NCBI RefSeq assembly: GCF_020819555.1
Contig: NZ_JAJHJB010000026.1
Coordinates: 4,206 to 68,205, forward strand
DNA: 64,000 nt
DNA from: Pelosinus baikalensis
GTDB lineage: Bacteria > Bacillota > Negativicutes > DSM-13327
Direction of reading: 5' to 3'
The position numbers and the translations under genes are program-made. Positions 9,564 to 18,242 of the stretch are shown here, piece after piece. The notes below the pieces were generated by a model. That model did not search any database. It was not told where the DNA came from and was given only the letters and a program-made list of their open reading frames with translations. How positions within the stretch are numbered: the first letter of the stretch is position 1; every line of letters begins with the position of its first letter.

Positions 9564-9916
9564 AGATAAACTCCTCTCAATCTAAGCAGGCTATTGCCCC
9601 ACAATATAAAATTTATACTTATGTTACATTTTATCAAAAAATGCGTTATAAATACATACTTTTTTTCCTGCTATGTCCCAAGTACAGCATCGGCCCCAGC
9701 CGTGTTTATACTTACGCTCGTTACTTTGCCAGAGCAATTATTTCTTGCAAAAAGGAAATTAGCAGAAAAACGCGAAAGTAATACTATTTATAGAGATATT
9801 GTATCTGTTTCGTCCCTAATTCGGGAAAGATGAAACTCTTGATCCTTCCTATTTTTATACAAACCAGGAATTCATATTCTGGTACAAATAAAACCATACA
9901 TAAAAGGAGCACATTA
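9564..9916. other. Divergent intergenic region without a recognised gene
   Basis: This 353-bp AT-rich gap separates the DegV gene from the FtsA-like gene. An open stretch at 9594-9833 (+) has no good ribosome-binding site and no family resemblance, and I do not call it. A possible stem-loop (GTTTC..TCCC / GGGA..GAAAC) lies around 9808-9837. An AAAGGAG ribosome-binding site is present at 9903-9909. Confidence 0.4.
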
Positions 9917-12049
9917 ATGGAAAAAAATCTACTCTTTGCATTAGATATTGGAACACGCAGTGTAGTCGGCCTAGTGGGGGAAAAAGTAGATAATAGCATT
10001 CAGATCATTGCCTCTCATCGCCTGGAGCACCGTACTCGCGCGATGATGGATGGGCAAATTCATGATGTTCCAGAAGTAGCAGCGATTATTGCCGAAGTAA
10101 AAAATGCATTAGAGACCTCTTGCGGTCTCTTGAAGAAAGTCTCAGTAGCCGCAGCTGGTCGAGCTTTATGCACCATTCAATCTAGGGCTGAAATTGAAAT
10201 GTCAGATAGGGGTGTCCTCACATCCAGTGATGAGCACGCTCTAGAACTGGCAGCTATCCAATCGGCTCAGCATAAATTAGCTACATCCAATACGATATCC
10301 GACCCTACCTCTTACTATTGTGTAGGATATAGTGTCGTTAGCTTCATCCTGGATAAGACGCCGTTAAAGACCTTAGTGGGGCAACGAGGTAAAAAAGCTA
10401 CGGTTGAACTAATTGCAACCTTTCTGCCTAGACAAGTTATCGATTCTTTGCAGTCAGCTATCACCTCTGTCAATTTAGAAATAGCCACTCTCACCTTAGA
10501 ACCTATTGCAGCAATTAATGTATTAATTCCTCAAACCATGCGCCATTTGAATTTAGTCCTGGTTGACATCGGAGCAGGTACATCGGATGTGGCCATCACG
10601 AAAGATGGTTCGATTATTGCTTATGGTATGGTTCCCTGCGCCGGTGATAAAATTACGGAAGCTATTTCCCAGCAATATCTTTTGGACTTCAATGTGGCAG
10701 AGAAGGTCAAACGCCAGCTTACGGGTAATGAATCCTCTACCATTACTCTCACCGATGTATTAGGTCTTCCCCAGGAAATAGCCGTAAGTGAAATTATTAA
10801 AAACATTCAACCCCATGTAGCTGAATTGGCACAATTAATTGCAACCCAGATCGTATCCCTTAATGTTACGGCCCCTCAGGCGGTTCTCTTAGTCGGTGGT
10901 GGTTCCCTCACCCCGATGATTTCCGAAGCATTAGCCCAATGCCTTGACATGCCAGCGCCGCGAGTAGCGGTTCGCCGCCCTGATATAATCGAAGGCATTA
11001 GCCAAATTCCGACTGACCTTTGTACCCCTGATGCAGTCACACCTCTTGGGATTTTAAAACTTTCTGCCAGCCGTACACTTAATTTTATGAATGTTACCTT
11101 AAACGAACAACCCTTACATCTCTTTAATCTGGGTCACTTAACCGTTGCAGATGCTCTGTTAGCTGCGGGTATTGACACGAGGAGTCTCCATGGCAAACCA
11201 GGGCTTGGCATCACCATTGATATTAACTCCCAAACCAACTTCTTTCCCGGCACCCATGGCACTCCTAGTCTCATTGAACTAAATGGTCATAAAGCTACCC
11301 TTTCTGAACTGCTGCAGGAAGATGATGTGATCAAAGTAACCAAAGGCACAAGTGGCACCATGCCCTCTCTTTGTCTTTCCGATATTTTTGATATTCTTCC
11401 TTCCTATACTATCTCTATCAATGAAAAGCCTTACGAAATATCTCCGATTATTACTATTAATGATGAATTAGCCCAACCAGATGCAGTACTAGCCGATAGA
11501 GACCAAGTACTTTACCGTGTGCCGAGTACCCTAGAAGAAGTTCTGGACGCAACTGGAAACGCTATGGATGTCCCGCCATACCACTATATTATCAATGGCA
11601 GTGAACGAGAATATAGTATTTGGCGCAAATACACTATTAACGGAAACACCGCCACAGCTGCCAGTCCCGTAAGTGCCAACGACCAGATCATGATTTCGCT
11701 TCTTTGCGAACCAACTCTGGGTGAACTATTAGGCCTCAATAACGATGAGGAGCATTCCATCACCGTATTATTCAATAAAGTTAAGTGTAGTATCCCCCTT
11801 CGTCGCTATACGATCATCATGAATGATAAAGTCTCTCAAATCACAGATATTGCCCACAATGAAAGTGTCATTCATTTTTCTTCTACCGAGCAAGAACATC
11901 CTATGATTAGCGATGTACTACTGGCTGCCAATTTCAATCCGAAAACCATTCCTCCTGGCAGTATTGTAAAGATTCTTTTAAATAATCAACCGACAGAATA
12001 TACATCACTTGTTAAAAACGGTGACGAGATTACTCTTGTGGTAACTTGA
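9917..12049 (+). CDS. FtsA-like actin-fold ATPase with repetitive C-terminal tail
   Basis: I choose the ATG at 9917 (710 residues) because AAAGGAG precedes it and the actin-fold starts at once (LLFALDIGTRSVVGLVG); an upstream in-frame ATG at 9830 has neither. Phosphate-loop motifs are DIGTRS (~10-15), DIGAGTSD (~217-224) and VGGGSLTP (~326-333), with an SHS2-like insertion between. Residues ~390-710 are not part of classical FtsA. They contain about five units with a similar rhythm, each ending in a DxI-type strand such as EDDVIKVT, ANDQIMIS or NGDEITLV, and resemble beta-grasp repeats. A role in cell division or envelope scaffolding is inferred from the FtsA fold. Confidence 0.8.
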   Translation: MEKNLLFALDIGTRSVVGLVGEKVDNSIQIIASHRLEHRTRAMMDGQIHDVPEVAAIIAEVKNALETSCGLLKKVSVAAAGRALCTIQSRAEIEMSDRGVLTSSDEHALELAAIQSAQHKLATSNTISDPTSYYCVGYSVVSFILDKTPLKTLVGQRGKKATVELIATFLPRQVIDSLQSAITSVNLEIATLTLEPIAAINVLIPQTMRHLNLVLVDIGAGTSDVAITKDGSIIAYGMVPCAGDKITEAISQQYLLDFNVAEKVKRQLTGNESSTITLTDVLGLPQEIAVSEIIKNIQPHVAELAQLIATQIVSLNVTAPQAVLLVGGGSLTPMISEALAQCLDMPAPRVAVRRPDIIEGISQIPTDLCTPDAVTPLGILKLSASRTLNFMNVTLNEQPLHLFNLGHLTVADALLAAGIDTRSLHGKPGLGITIDINSQTNFFPGTHGTPSLIELNGHKATLSELLQEDDVIKVTKGTSGTMPSLCLSDIFDILPSYTISINEKPYEISPIITINDELAQPDAVLADRDQVLYRVPSTLEEVLDATGNAMDVPPYHYIINGSEREYSIWRKYTINGNTATAASPVSANDQIMISLLCEPTLGELLGLNNDEEHSITVLFNKVKCSIPLRRYTIIMNDKVSQITDIAHNESVIHFSSTEQEHPMISDVLLAANFNPKTIPPGSIVKILLNNQPTEYTSLVKNGDEITLVVT

Positions 12050-12092
12050 TTCTTTTAAGACTATACTTATTCTTTTTTGCAAGTGTTACAAA

Positions 12093-12110
12093 TTGTGACA
12101 TACATCACAT
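12093..12110 (+). promoter_or_regulatory. CRP/FNR-type operator (TTGTGA-N6-TCACAT) upstream of hcp
   Basis: The site TTGTGA CATACA TCACAT is a nearly perfect 18-bp CRP/HcpR-type palindrome. Its centre (12101.5) falls about 41.5 bp upstream of the start expected from the TATAAT at 12131-12136, the classical class II activator position. It implies activation of hcp by a Crp/Fnr-family protein, for which the gene at 13636-14340 is an obvious candidate. Confidence 0.8.
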
Positions 12111-12130
12111 CTATTCTTTCTCAATACCAT

Positions 12131-12136
12131 TATAAT
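12131..12136 (+). promoter_or_regulatory. -10 element of the hcp promoter
   Basis: A perfect TATAAT lies 39 bp before the hcp ATG. No good -35 is visible at the proper distance; instead the end of the CRP/FNR-type box occupies that place, typical of activator-dependent promoters. Confidence 0.6.
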
Positions 12137-12174
12137 GAATTATGTAACAAAAAATGGTAAGGGGGATATGATTC

Positions 12175-13473
12175 ATGAGCATGTTTTGTCGTCAATGCGA
12201 ACAAACCGCTGGAGGTACAGGCTGTACTAAGGTAGGGGTTTGTGGTAAAAATGAGGATATTGCCAGTCTGCAAGATACACTTGTTTTTGGTTTAAAAGGA
12301 ATTTCTGCATATGCCCACCATGCTAGAGAACTCGGTGCTAGAGATGAACAAGTTGACGCTTTTATGCATGATGCTTTATTCTTTACTCTCACAAATGTTA
12401 ACTTTAGCTTAGAACGCCATATTGAAATGGTATTAAAATGCGGTGAAATTAACCTTAGAATCATGGAAGTGTTAGATAATGCCCATGTTACTCGTTTCGG
12501 TTCACCAGCTCCTGCACAGGTATTTACAGGCACTAAAGCTGGCCCTGGCATTGTGATTACAGGTCATGATCTCTTAGATCTTGAAGAATTATTAAAACAA
12601 ACAGAAGGTACAGGCGTTAACGTTTATACTCATGGAGAAATGTTACCTGCTCATTCCTATCCTGAACTTAGAAAATACAAACACTTAATTGGAAATTTCG
12701 GCACTGCATGGCAAAATCAGCGCACAGAATTCGAAAATTTCTCTGGCGCTATTTTAGTAACAACAAACTGCGTAATGCCGCTTACTGACAAATGTTCCTA
12801 TGGAGATCGCATTTATATGCGCAATATTACTGGTCTAGAAGGTGGCAAACAAATCCTTGACCGTGATTTCTCCGAAATTATTGCCCATGCTAAATCCTTA
12901 CCAGCTCTGCCTGAAACAGCTGGAGACTATACAATTGCTACGGGTTTCCATCATAGTGTTATCCTTAGCTTGGCTGACAAAGTGGTCGAAGCGGTTAAAG
13001 CCGGTAAGATCAAACGTTTCTTCTTAATTGGCGGTTGCGACGGTGCAAAACCTGGTCGTAACTACTACACTGAATTGGCACAAAAGGTACCTAAAGATTG
13101 CGTAATATTAACCGTAGCTTGTGGTAAATATCGCTTTAACAATTTGGAATTTGGTGATATTGACGGCATTCCTCGCCTCTTGGATTTAGGACAATGCAAC
13201 AATGCATTCTCAGGCATTCAAGTAGCAGTAGCCTTAGCTAAAGCATTCAACTGCGGCGTAAATGACCTGCCACTTTCCTTTGTTCTATCCTGGTATGAGC
13301 AAAAAGCAGTAGCGATTCTCTTAACTCTGCTTCACTTAGGAGTCAAAAACATTCGCATTGGCCCTACACCACCTGCTTTCATCTCACCAAATGTATTTAA
13401 AGTATTAAATGAGTCTTTCGGTTTACAGCTGATTACCACTCCTGATGAAGATCTAAAAGCCATTCTTGGCTAA
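12175..13473 (+). CDS. hcp: Hybrid-cluster protein (hydroxylamine/NO reductase type), class III
   Basis: The protein is 432 residues, about 110-120 shorter than class I Hcp, which matches class III. The N-terminal iron-sulfur motif is C5-x2-C8-x8-C17-x5-C23. Hybrid-cluster ligands are all recognisable: the His in ITGHDLL, Glu in THGEMLP, Cys in TTNCVMP, GGCDGAK, TVACGKY and DLGQCNN, and Glu in WYEQKAV. Hcp is linked to nitric oxide and hydroxylamine detoxification in anaerobes. The GGGGGAT region precedes the ATG. It has its own promoter with a CRP/FNR-type box and its own terminator, so it is a single-gene unit. Confidence 0.95.
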   Translation: MSMFCRQCEQTAGGTGCTKVGVCGKNEDIASLQDTLVFGLKGISAYAHHARELGARDEQVDAFMHDALFFTLTNVNFSLERHIEMVLKCGEINLRIMEVLDNAHVTRFGSPAPAQVFTGTKAGPGIVITGHDLLDLEELLKQTEGTGVNVYTHGEMLPAHSYPELRKYKHLIGNFGTAWQNQRTEFENFSGAILVTTNCVMPLTDKCSYGDRIYMRNITGLEGGKQILDRDFSEIIAHAKSLPALPETAGDYTIATGFHHSVILSLADKVVEAVKAGKIKRFFLIGGCDGAKPGRNYYTELAQKVPKDCVILTVACGKYRFNNLEFGDIDGIPRLLDLGQCNNAFSGIQVAVALAKAFNCGVNDLPLSFVLSWYEQKAVAILLTLLHLGVKNIRIGPTPPAFISPNVFKVLNESFGLQLITTPDEDLKAILG

Positions 13474-13476
13474 ATA

Positions 13477-13517
13477 AAAATCCTGGATGAAATAAAATTC
13501 ATCCAGGATTTTTTATA
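13477..13517 (+). terminator. Intrinsic terminator after hcp
   Basis: A 13-bp perfect stem (AATCCTGGATGAA / TTCATCCAGGATT) with a 6-nt loop followed by TTTTTA. Confidence 0.85.
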
Positions 13518-13529
13518 GATATAATCACT

Positions 13530-13605
13530 ATCTTCCTCTATGTTCTTGTGCATCTCTGCGTCCTCTGCGTTTAACATTCTCCTTACAGAAACTTTACTTG
13601 CTAAG
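13530..13605. repeat. Partial copy (right half) of the dispersed quasi-palindromic repeat
   Basis: The stretch with TGCATCTCTGCGTCCTCTGC and then GTTTAACATTCTCCTTACAGAAAC matches the right half and right flank of the copy at 38974-39070. The left half is absent. It lies in the hcp / crp-like convergent gap. Confidence 0.65.
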
Positions 13606-13635
13606 CTCTACAAAAACCTTCAACCCTTGTGTACA

Positions 13636-14340
13636 CTAGGAAATTAAGCGTCTTAAATATTCCACATCCAGAATTCTTATTTTCTGACCGTCAAAATCGA
13701 TGAATTTATCTTTTTTCAGAGAACTTAACGTCCTTGTTACCGTTTCCCTTGTTGTACCCACCAGATTTGCTAAGTCTTGCCTCGATAAATCAAGAGCAAG
13801 TTCAATTACGCCATTGTCTTTGATATCACCTTGTTCCTGGCTTAAGCGCAATAATACTTCTACGGTACGTGACATTACATCATTCAAAGCCAAGTTTTTA
13901 ATTTTCTGCTGTGCATAGATTAATCGCTGACTTAGCGCTTTTATTAACTGTAGAGCCAGCTCATTATTCGTAAGTACCAGCTGCTCTAAGTCTATATTAC
14001 GTATCATACCAATACAGGAAGGCTCTACTGCCACAGCAGTAGCCGGATAAGGCCGGTTATTAAACATCAGCACCTCAGCAAAAATCTCTCCTGCCCCTAA
14101 GATCTTAATAATATGTTCCCGCCCATCATCAGAAGTTCTAAGAACCTTTACTTTACCGCTTTTTACATAATGAAAGCCTTCACCCGTATCACCTTCAAGA
14201 AAAATAATCATGCCTTTGCGAAAGCGCCGCTCAATTGTATGATTATGAATAATCTCCAATTGCTTTTCCGGCAGCCTTGAAAAAACAGGTATCTCTCTTA
14301 GATATTCCCATCCCTCTTTATTGCTTTCCAAAATACTCAT
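13636..14340 (-). CDS. Crp/Fnr-family transcriptional regulator (HcpR-like candidate)
   Basis: The ATG at 14340 (234 residues) is chosen over a GTG six bases upstream because GAGAGGTGG is correctly placed before it. Residues ~20-130 form a cyclic-nucleotide-binding-type beta barrel (RFRKGMIIFLEGDTGEGFHYVKSGKVKV), followed by a long dimer helix and a C-terminal winged helix. The recognition helix TTRETVTRTLSSL keeps the Arg-Glu-x3-Arg pattern that reads TGTGA in CRP. No FNR-type N-terminal cysteine cluster is present. The adjacent hcp promoter has a matching site, so I infer an HcpR-like nitrosative-stress role; the effector is unknown. Confidence 0.88.
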   Translation of the reverse strand: MSILESNKEGWEYLREIPVFSRLPEKQLEIIHNHTIERRFRKGMIIFLEGDTGEGFHYVKSGKVKVLRTSDDGREHIIKILGAGEIFAEVLMFNNRPYPATAVAVEPSCIGMIRNIDLEQLVLTNNELALQLIKALSQRLIYAQQKIKNLALNDVMSRTVEVLLRLSQEQGDIKDNGVIELALDLSRQDLANLVGTTRETVTRTLSSLKKDKFIDFDGQKIRILDVEYLRRLIS

Positions 14341-15575
14341 CGCCACCTCTCACTACTTTCTTGTTCCTTTGTAAGCAAAAACTGACAGGCAATCGCCTGA
14401 TAGCCTGCCGCTGCAGCCGTTAATTGATTTATTTTTAGATTCTCATCAGCAATATGCATATCCTTCTCACAGCCAGGACCAAAACCGATGGTAGGAACGT
14501 TGGCTATCGCAGCGGAGTAACTAGCATTCGTGGAAATAGTATAGGTGGAAAGTGCAGGGGTAAAACCAGCTTTACCTAAGGCTTGTTGGGCACCACTTAC
14601 CAATTCATGTTCAGGAGATAGTATCCACCCAGGGAAAAACCGTTTTCCCGATAAATATTGTCCTGTATAGCACTCAAGACCAGACTCAGCAATCCCTACC
14701 TCTGCGCTAAAGTCAGCATCCTGGTGCTGCAATACAGCAATGGCTCTATGAATTGGCTGCAAGATATCTGCTTCTAATTCATCCTGGACCATATACCGAT
14801 CAAATGTAGCCCAACATGTATGGGGCACTGTAGAACTTCCCGGAGAGGGAGCTGAGGCGATACTTACTAGTTCTAGACTACCCTGCCCTAATGAGCTAAC
14901 TGAAAAGGTTGTTTGCTTCTTAATTTCTGCTACTAAATTTAACATCATATCACTGGCGTTCTTCCCTGCTAGGGGAACAGCAGAATGAGCGGCTTTTCCT
15001 TTCGTCATCACGATCACTTGAGCGCGCCCCCGCTGCCCATAGCAAATCGCCAAATCAGAAGCTTCTCCAACAATCACATAATCTGGCTTCATTACTTGGA
15101 TCACTTGGCGAAAGGCCAATCCTTCAAACTGCTCCTTACCAACTGTACCGGATACAAATACAGATCCAGATAGTTTATCTTTATATTGGATCAAAGGTGC
15201 CAAGCCACATATCATTGCAGACAAAGCTCCCTTCATGCTTACAACCCCACGGCCATAAATACGTCCATTCTCAACCAATCCCTCAAAAGGATCATGAATC
15301 CATGTTTCAGTACCACTCACAGGTATCGTATCGATATGACTATCAAACAACACTTTAGGACCCGGATGGTTTCCGCGAATCTCACCAATTACATTGCCCA
15401 CGCCATCAATCCAAGCCGAATCATACCCCAAAGCAAGCATCTTCTCTACTAACAAATCCGCAATTTCTTGTTCTTGCCCTGTATAGCTAGGAATTTGCAC
15501 TAACTCTTGACATGTCTTTATGATCAAGTCTTCATCAACTGGCCCAAGCGGTCCACAAATCTGTTGATTATCCAT
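14337..15575 (-). CDS. M20-family (YgeY-like) hydrolase with altered active site
   Basis: The ATG at 15575 (412 residues, GGGAGAAG upstream) replaces a longer reading that runs into a dispersed repeat. The closest family I recognise is YgeY/ArgE/DapE. H80 and D82 (DSHIDT), E148, E171 (VGEASD) and the late His (KDMHIADE) are kept. Two residues normally essential differ: the bridging-metal Asp in GRGxxDxKG is Ser113 (GRGVVSMKG), and the general-base Glu of the EE pair is Lys147 (GTVGKEQ). Unaltered M20 enzymes remove acyl or peptide groups with a di-metal centre. This one may be inactive, mononuclear, or a binding protein. It overlaps the Crp/Fnr gene by 4 bp. Confidence 0.82.
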   Translation of the reverse strand: MDNQQICGPLGPVDEDLIIKTCQELVQIPSYTGQEQEIADLLVEKMLALGYDSAWIDGVGNVIGEIRGNHPGPKVLFDSHIDTIPVSGTETWIHDPFEGLVENGRIYGRGVVSMKGALSAMICGLAPLIQYKDKLSGSVFVSGTVGKEQFEGLAFRQVIQVMKPDYVIVGEASDLAICYGQRGRAQVIVMTKGKAAHSAVPLAGKNASDMMLNLVAEIKKQTTFSVSSLGQGSLELVSIASAPSPGSSTVPHTCWATFDRYMVQDELEADILQPIHRAIAVLQHQDADFSAEVGIAESGLECYTGQYLSGKRFFPGWILSPEHELVSGAQQALGKAGFTPALSTYTISTNASYSAAIANVPTIGFGPGCEKDMHIADENLKINQLTAAAAGYQAIACQFLLTKEQESSERWR

Positions 15576-15946
15576 TCTACTTCTCCCTTTTTCTAGGCTA
15601 ACTTTCAATAGCCGCATTAGAGCATTACAATTATATAAAATTATCAATTTCGATTCCCTTCTCACTAAATCCTGCATAATTAAGAAGTATAATAAGAGAA
15701 ACGCTGCACATCTTTTACCAACATATAAATAATCGAACCACAAAAACACAAAGGACACAAAGGATTGCGGCAGCGGCATCGTGCCTTTGTGGTTCATATT
15801 TCGTCCTATCTATGGCAGGAAATCCTCAATCGGTCACGAAAAGAAATAAATGGACTTATCTATTATTCGGTGACGACTGCCATGTATCACACTGATTTGG
15901 AGCATATATAGCAACGTTGACTATATGAAGGAGCGCATACATTACC
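15576..15946. other. Intergenic gap with a dispersed repeat, no gene
   Basis: This 371-bp gap separates the divergent M20-type hydrolase and metallophosphoesterase genes. It contains the short repeat copy at 15734-15796 and otherwise AT-rich sequence. GGTCAC (15834-15839) and GGTGAC (15870-15875) lie in a region that may hold an operator. I see no convincing promoter. Confidence 0.35.
15734..15796. repeat. Dispersed quasi-palindromic repeat, short copy
   Basis: It starts CGAACCACAAAAACACAAAG and ends GTGCCTTTGTGGTTCA, the same arms as the copies at 22947, 25421 and 32694. The central spacer is reduced to ~20 bp including GCGGCAGCGGCAT. Confidence 0.85.
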
Positions 15947-17086
15947 ATGATCATCATTGTACTACTACTCTATAGTGCCATTAATTTTTACATTGGGATA
16001 CGAGGCTGGCAATCCTTACGAAGGAAATCATCTCTTATTTTCTCCATAAGTTATCTCTTTATTTTCAGTCTTTTTGCATTGAGTTACCCTTTGGGTAGTT
16101 TAATTCAAAAACTCTCTCCTTCACCCCTTGGTGATACCCTACTTTTGACTGGTTCCTTTTGGCTCGGCATGATCTATTATTTATTTTTATTTACTCTCTT
16201 TATTGATATTCTGCGTTTCATCGATACATACAAACCCTTTTTACCGCTAAAATTAAAACAACATTCTTTGCGGGTGGCTGCCACCGTTTTTCTGGCCACA
16301 ACCTGTCTGATTGCTTATGGTACGTGGAACGCTCGTCACCCAGTGACCATCAACTATGAGATCACGATACCCAAAACAGCAGGAACAAGTTCTTTAGAAA
16401 CCTTACAAGTCGTCATGGTCTCTGACATTCATTTGGGACAGATTGTTGATAATCGTCGTTTAAAACGATTAGTCAATCGAATTAATCAACTAGAGCCTGA
16501 TATTGTACTGATTCCTGGGGATATTATTGATAATGATATCAATGTTCTGCCAAATCAGCATATGATCGAGACATTTCGTAAACTTCGACCTAAACTAGGT
16601 ACCTATGCGGTATTAGGAAATCACGAATATTTCGATCAGCAAACAGATCTTGCTATTCAATATCTAGAGCAAGGCAATATCCATATACTCCGGGATCAAT
16701 GGACCCTAGTTGATAATAGTTTTTATGTGGTAGGCCGGGATGATCTTGCCAAAATGCGTTATATAGGAGCCTCTCGACAAGACCTGAAAACTATCATGGA
16801 AGGCATTGATCATAAGCTGCCGATCATCCTTCTTGACCATCAACCTAAAAATTTACAAGATGCAGTCGATCAAGGAGTTGATTTGCAACTATCAGGACAT
16901 ACTCACTTGGGGCAATTATTTCCGAATAGTCTAATCACGAAAAGACTCTACGAATTAGACTGGGGATATCTACAGAAAGAAAGTTTACAGGTGATCGTTT
17001 CTTGCGGCTTCGGTACATGGGGTCCCCCTGTCCGTATTGGCAATTCGCCAGAAATTATTAACCTAACCATTCACTTTGCAAATTGA
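15947..17086 (+). CDS. Membrane-anchored metallophosphoesterase (YkuE-like)
   Basis: A 379-residue protein with about four N-terminal membrane segments (residues ~1-125), then a calcineurin-type phosphoesterase domain. The metal motifs are MVSDIHLG (~158-165), LIPGDIIDND (~190-199), GNHEYFD (~222-228) and LSGHTHLGQLFP near 318-329. Family members act on envelope or cyclic phospho-substrates; the actual substrate is unknown. AAGGAG lies 13 bp before the ATG, a somewhat long spacing. No clear terminator follows, but the next gene has its own promoter and riboswitch. Confidence 0.9.
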   Translation: MIIIVLLLYSAINFYIGIRGWQSLRRKSSLIFSISYLFIFSLFALSYPLGSLIQKLSPSPLGDTLLLTGSFWLGMIYYLFLFTLFIDILRFIDTYKPFLPLKLKQHSLRVAATVFLATTCLIAYGTWNARHPVTINYEITIPKTAGTSSLETLQVVMVSDIHLGQIVDNRRLKRLVNRINQLEPDIVLIPGDIIDNDINVLPNQHMIETFRKLRPKLGTYAVLGNHEYFDQQTDLAIQYLEQGNIHILRDQWTLVDNSFYVVGRDDLAKMRYIGASRQDLKTIMEGIDHKLPIILLDHQPKNLQDAVDQGVDLQLSGHTHLGQLFPNSLITKRLYELDWGYLQKESLQVIVSCGFGTWGPPVRIGNSPEIINLTIHFAN

Positions 17087-17128
17087 TTCTGGAAATACAA
17101 GCTTTCTTTTCTTAAAAAAGAATAATTA

Positions 17129-17157
17129 TTGACAATTATATAACCTCATGCTATTAT
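17129..17157 (+). promoter_or_regulatory. Sigma-A promoter for the htpX riboswitch leader
   Basis: Perfect TTGACA (17129-17134), 17-bp spacer, TATTAT (17152-17157). The start expected near 17164 is just upstream of the riboswitch core. Confidence 0.8.
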
Positions 17158-17179
17158 ATAGGCAAACAAAGATATAAAT

Positions 17180-17306
17180 ACCCTGCAAGGGGAGTAGCTG
17201 TACAGTATCTGCCGTCAACACGGATTCATCCCGGCTATACTGGCAATCATAATTGCAAGCAAGACCTTGCCTCATATCTAACAGTATGTGGGCAAGGTCT
17301 GTTTAC
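17180..17306 (+). ncRNA. yybP-ykoY (manganese-sensing) riboswitch upstream of htpX
   Basis: The leader has the family hallmarks in order: GCAAGGGGAGTAGC, the CGTCAACACGG segment, a CCGGCT pairing element, TGGCAATCATAATTGCAAGC, and a long final helix AGACCTTGCC / GGCAAGGTCT (17267-17300), followed by a weak T-rich stretch. yybP-ykoY RNAs bind Mn2+ and usually control Mn exporters (MntP, TerC, P-type ATPases). Here the next gene is the membrane zinc protease HtpX, only ~50 bp downstream. Identification is by pattern; a covariance search was not possible. Confidence 0.82.
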
Positions 17307-17358
17307 TATATCTTGATTTTTACTCAAAAAACAAAATCAAAAAGGAGGCTTTTTTATA

Positions 17359-18219
17359 ATGAACAATCTAAAAACAACCTTATTGTTAGCAGCCCTAACA
17401 GGTCTATTAATGGCAATTGGTGGTCTATTTGGCGGCAGATCCGGAGTAGGTATCATGCTGATAGTCTCCTTGGCTATGAATTTAGGGAGTTATTGGTTTA
17501 GTGATAAACTGGTTCTGCGTATGTACAGTGCCCGAGAAATTACAGCTGAGCAAGGGCCTGACCTATTCAAGCTGGTAGCCAATCTTGCCCATAGGGCAAA
17601 CTTGCCGATGCCTAGAGTTTACGTAATTGATTCCGATGTCCCTAACGCCTTTGCTACAGGACGCAGCCCTCAATATGGTGTTGTCGCAGTTACTACCGGG
17701 ATTATGAAAACTCTATCTTATGACGAATTGTCAGGTGTTATCGCCCATGAATTAGCTCATATTAAAAATCGTGATACACTCATTAGTACCGTTGTTGCTT
17801 CAATCGCAGGCGTTATTACCTGGATTGCCCACATGGCTCAATGGTCAGCCATCTTCGGTATGGGTCGCAGCAATGAAGACGATAATGGAGGCGGTCTTCT
17901 AGGTACACTATTTACCATCGTATTAGCCCCAATTGCTGCAACTCTTATCCAATTAGGAATTTCTCGTTCAAGAGAATATATGGCCGATGAAATTGGTGGT
18001 GCCATTTCAAACAATCCATTAGCATTAGCAAGTGCTTTAGAGAAAATTGATTATTATGCCAAGCATAAAGTGCTGCCTGCCTCCACACCATCTACTTCTC
18101 ATTTATTTATTATTAACCCGTTAAGCGGGACGGGAGAATGGATGACGAACTTATTTAGCACTCATCCAGCTACCGCTCAGCGTGTAGCACGTCTCAGAGA
18201 ACAAGCCCGCGGAAGGTAA
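17359..18219 (+). CDS. htpX: HtpX-like membrane zinc metalloprotease
   Basis: At 286 residues this matches HtpX. Two N-terminal membrane segments (~5-22 and ~30-50) precede the catalytic motif VIAHELAHIKNRDTL (HExxH near residue 130). Further hydrophobic segments (~148-170, ~180-205) and the third zinc ligand region SREYMADEIGG follow. HtpX degrades damaged membrane proteins from the cytoplasmic face. A strong AAAGGAGG precedes the ATG. It is expressed from its own sigma-A promoter through a manganese riboswitch, suggesting that metal status sets its level. Confidence 0.95.
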   Translation: MNNLKTTLLLAALTGLLMAIGGLFGGRSGVGIMLIVSLAMNLGSYWFSDKLVLRMYSAREITAEQGPDLFKLVANLAHRANLPMPRVYVIDSDVPNAFATGRSPQYGVVAVTTGIMKTLSYDELSGVIAHELAHIKNRDTLISTVVASIAGVITWIAHMAQWSAIFGMGRSNEDDNGGGLLGTLFTIVLAPIAATLIQLGISRSREYMADEIGGAISNNPLALASALEKIDYYAKHKVLPASTPSTSHLFIINPLSGTGEWMTNLFSTHPATAQRVARLREQARGR

Positions 18220-18242
18220 TATAAGAAAAAACGCGGTAGAAT

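Noticed and set aside
9594..9833. 79-residue frame upstream of the FtsA-like gene
   Set aside because: No ribosome-binding site, no protein-like features beyond a hydrophobic patch, no recognised family.
15576..15797. N-terminal extension of the M20 hydrolase
   Set aside because: The extension includes repeat DNA and no good ribosome-binding site; the ATG at 15575 has one.
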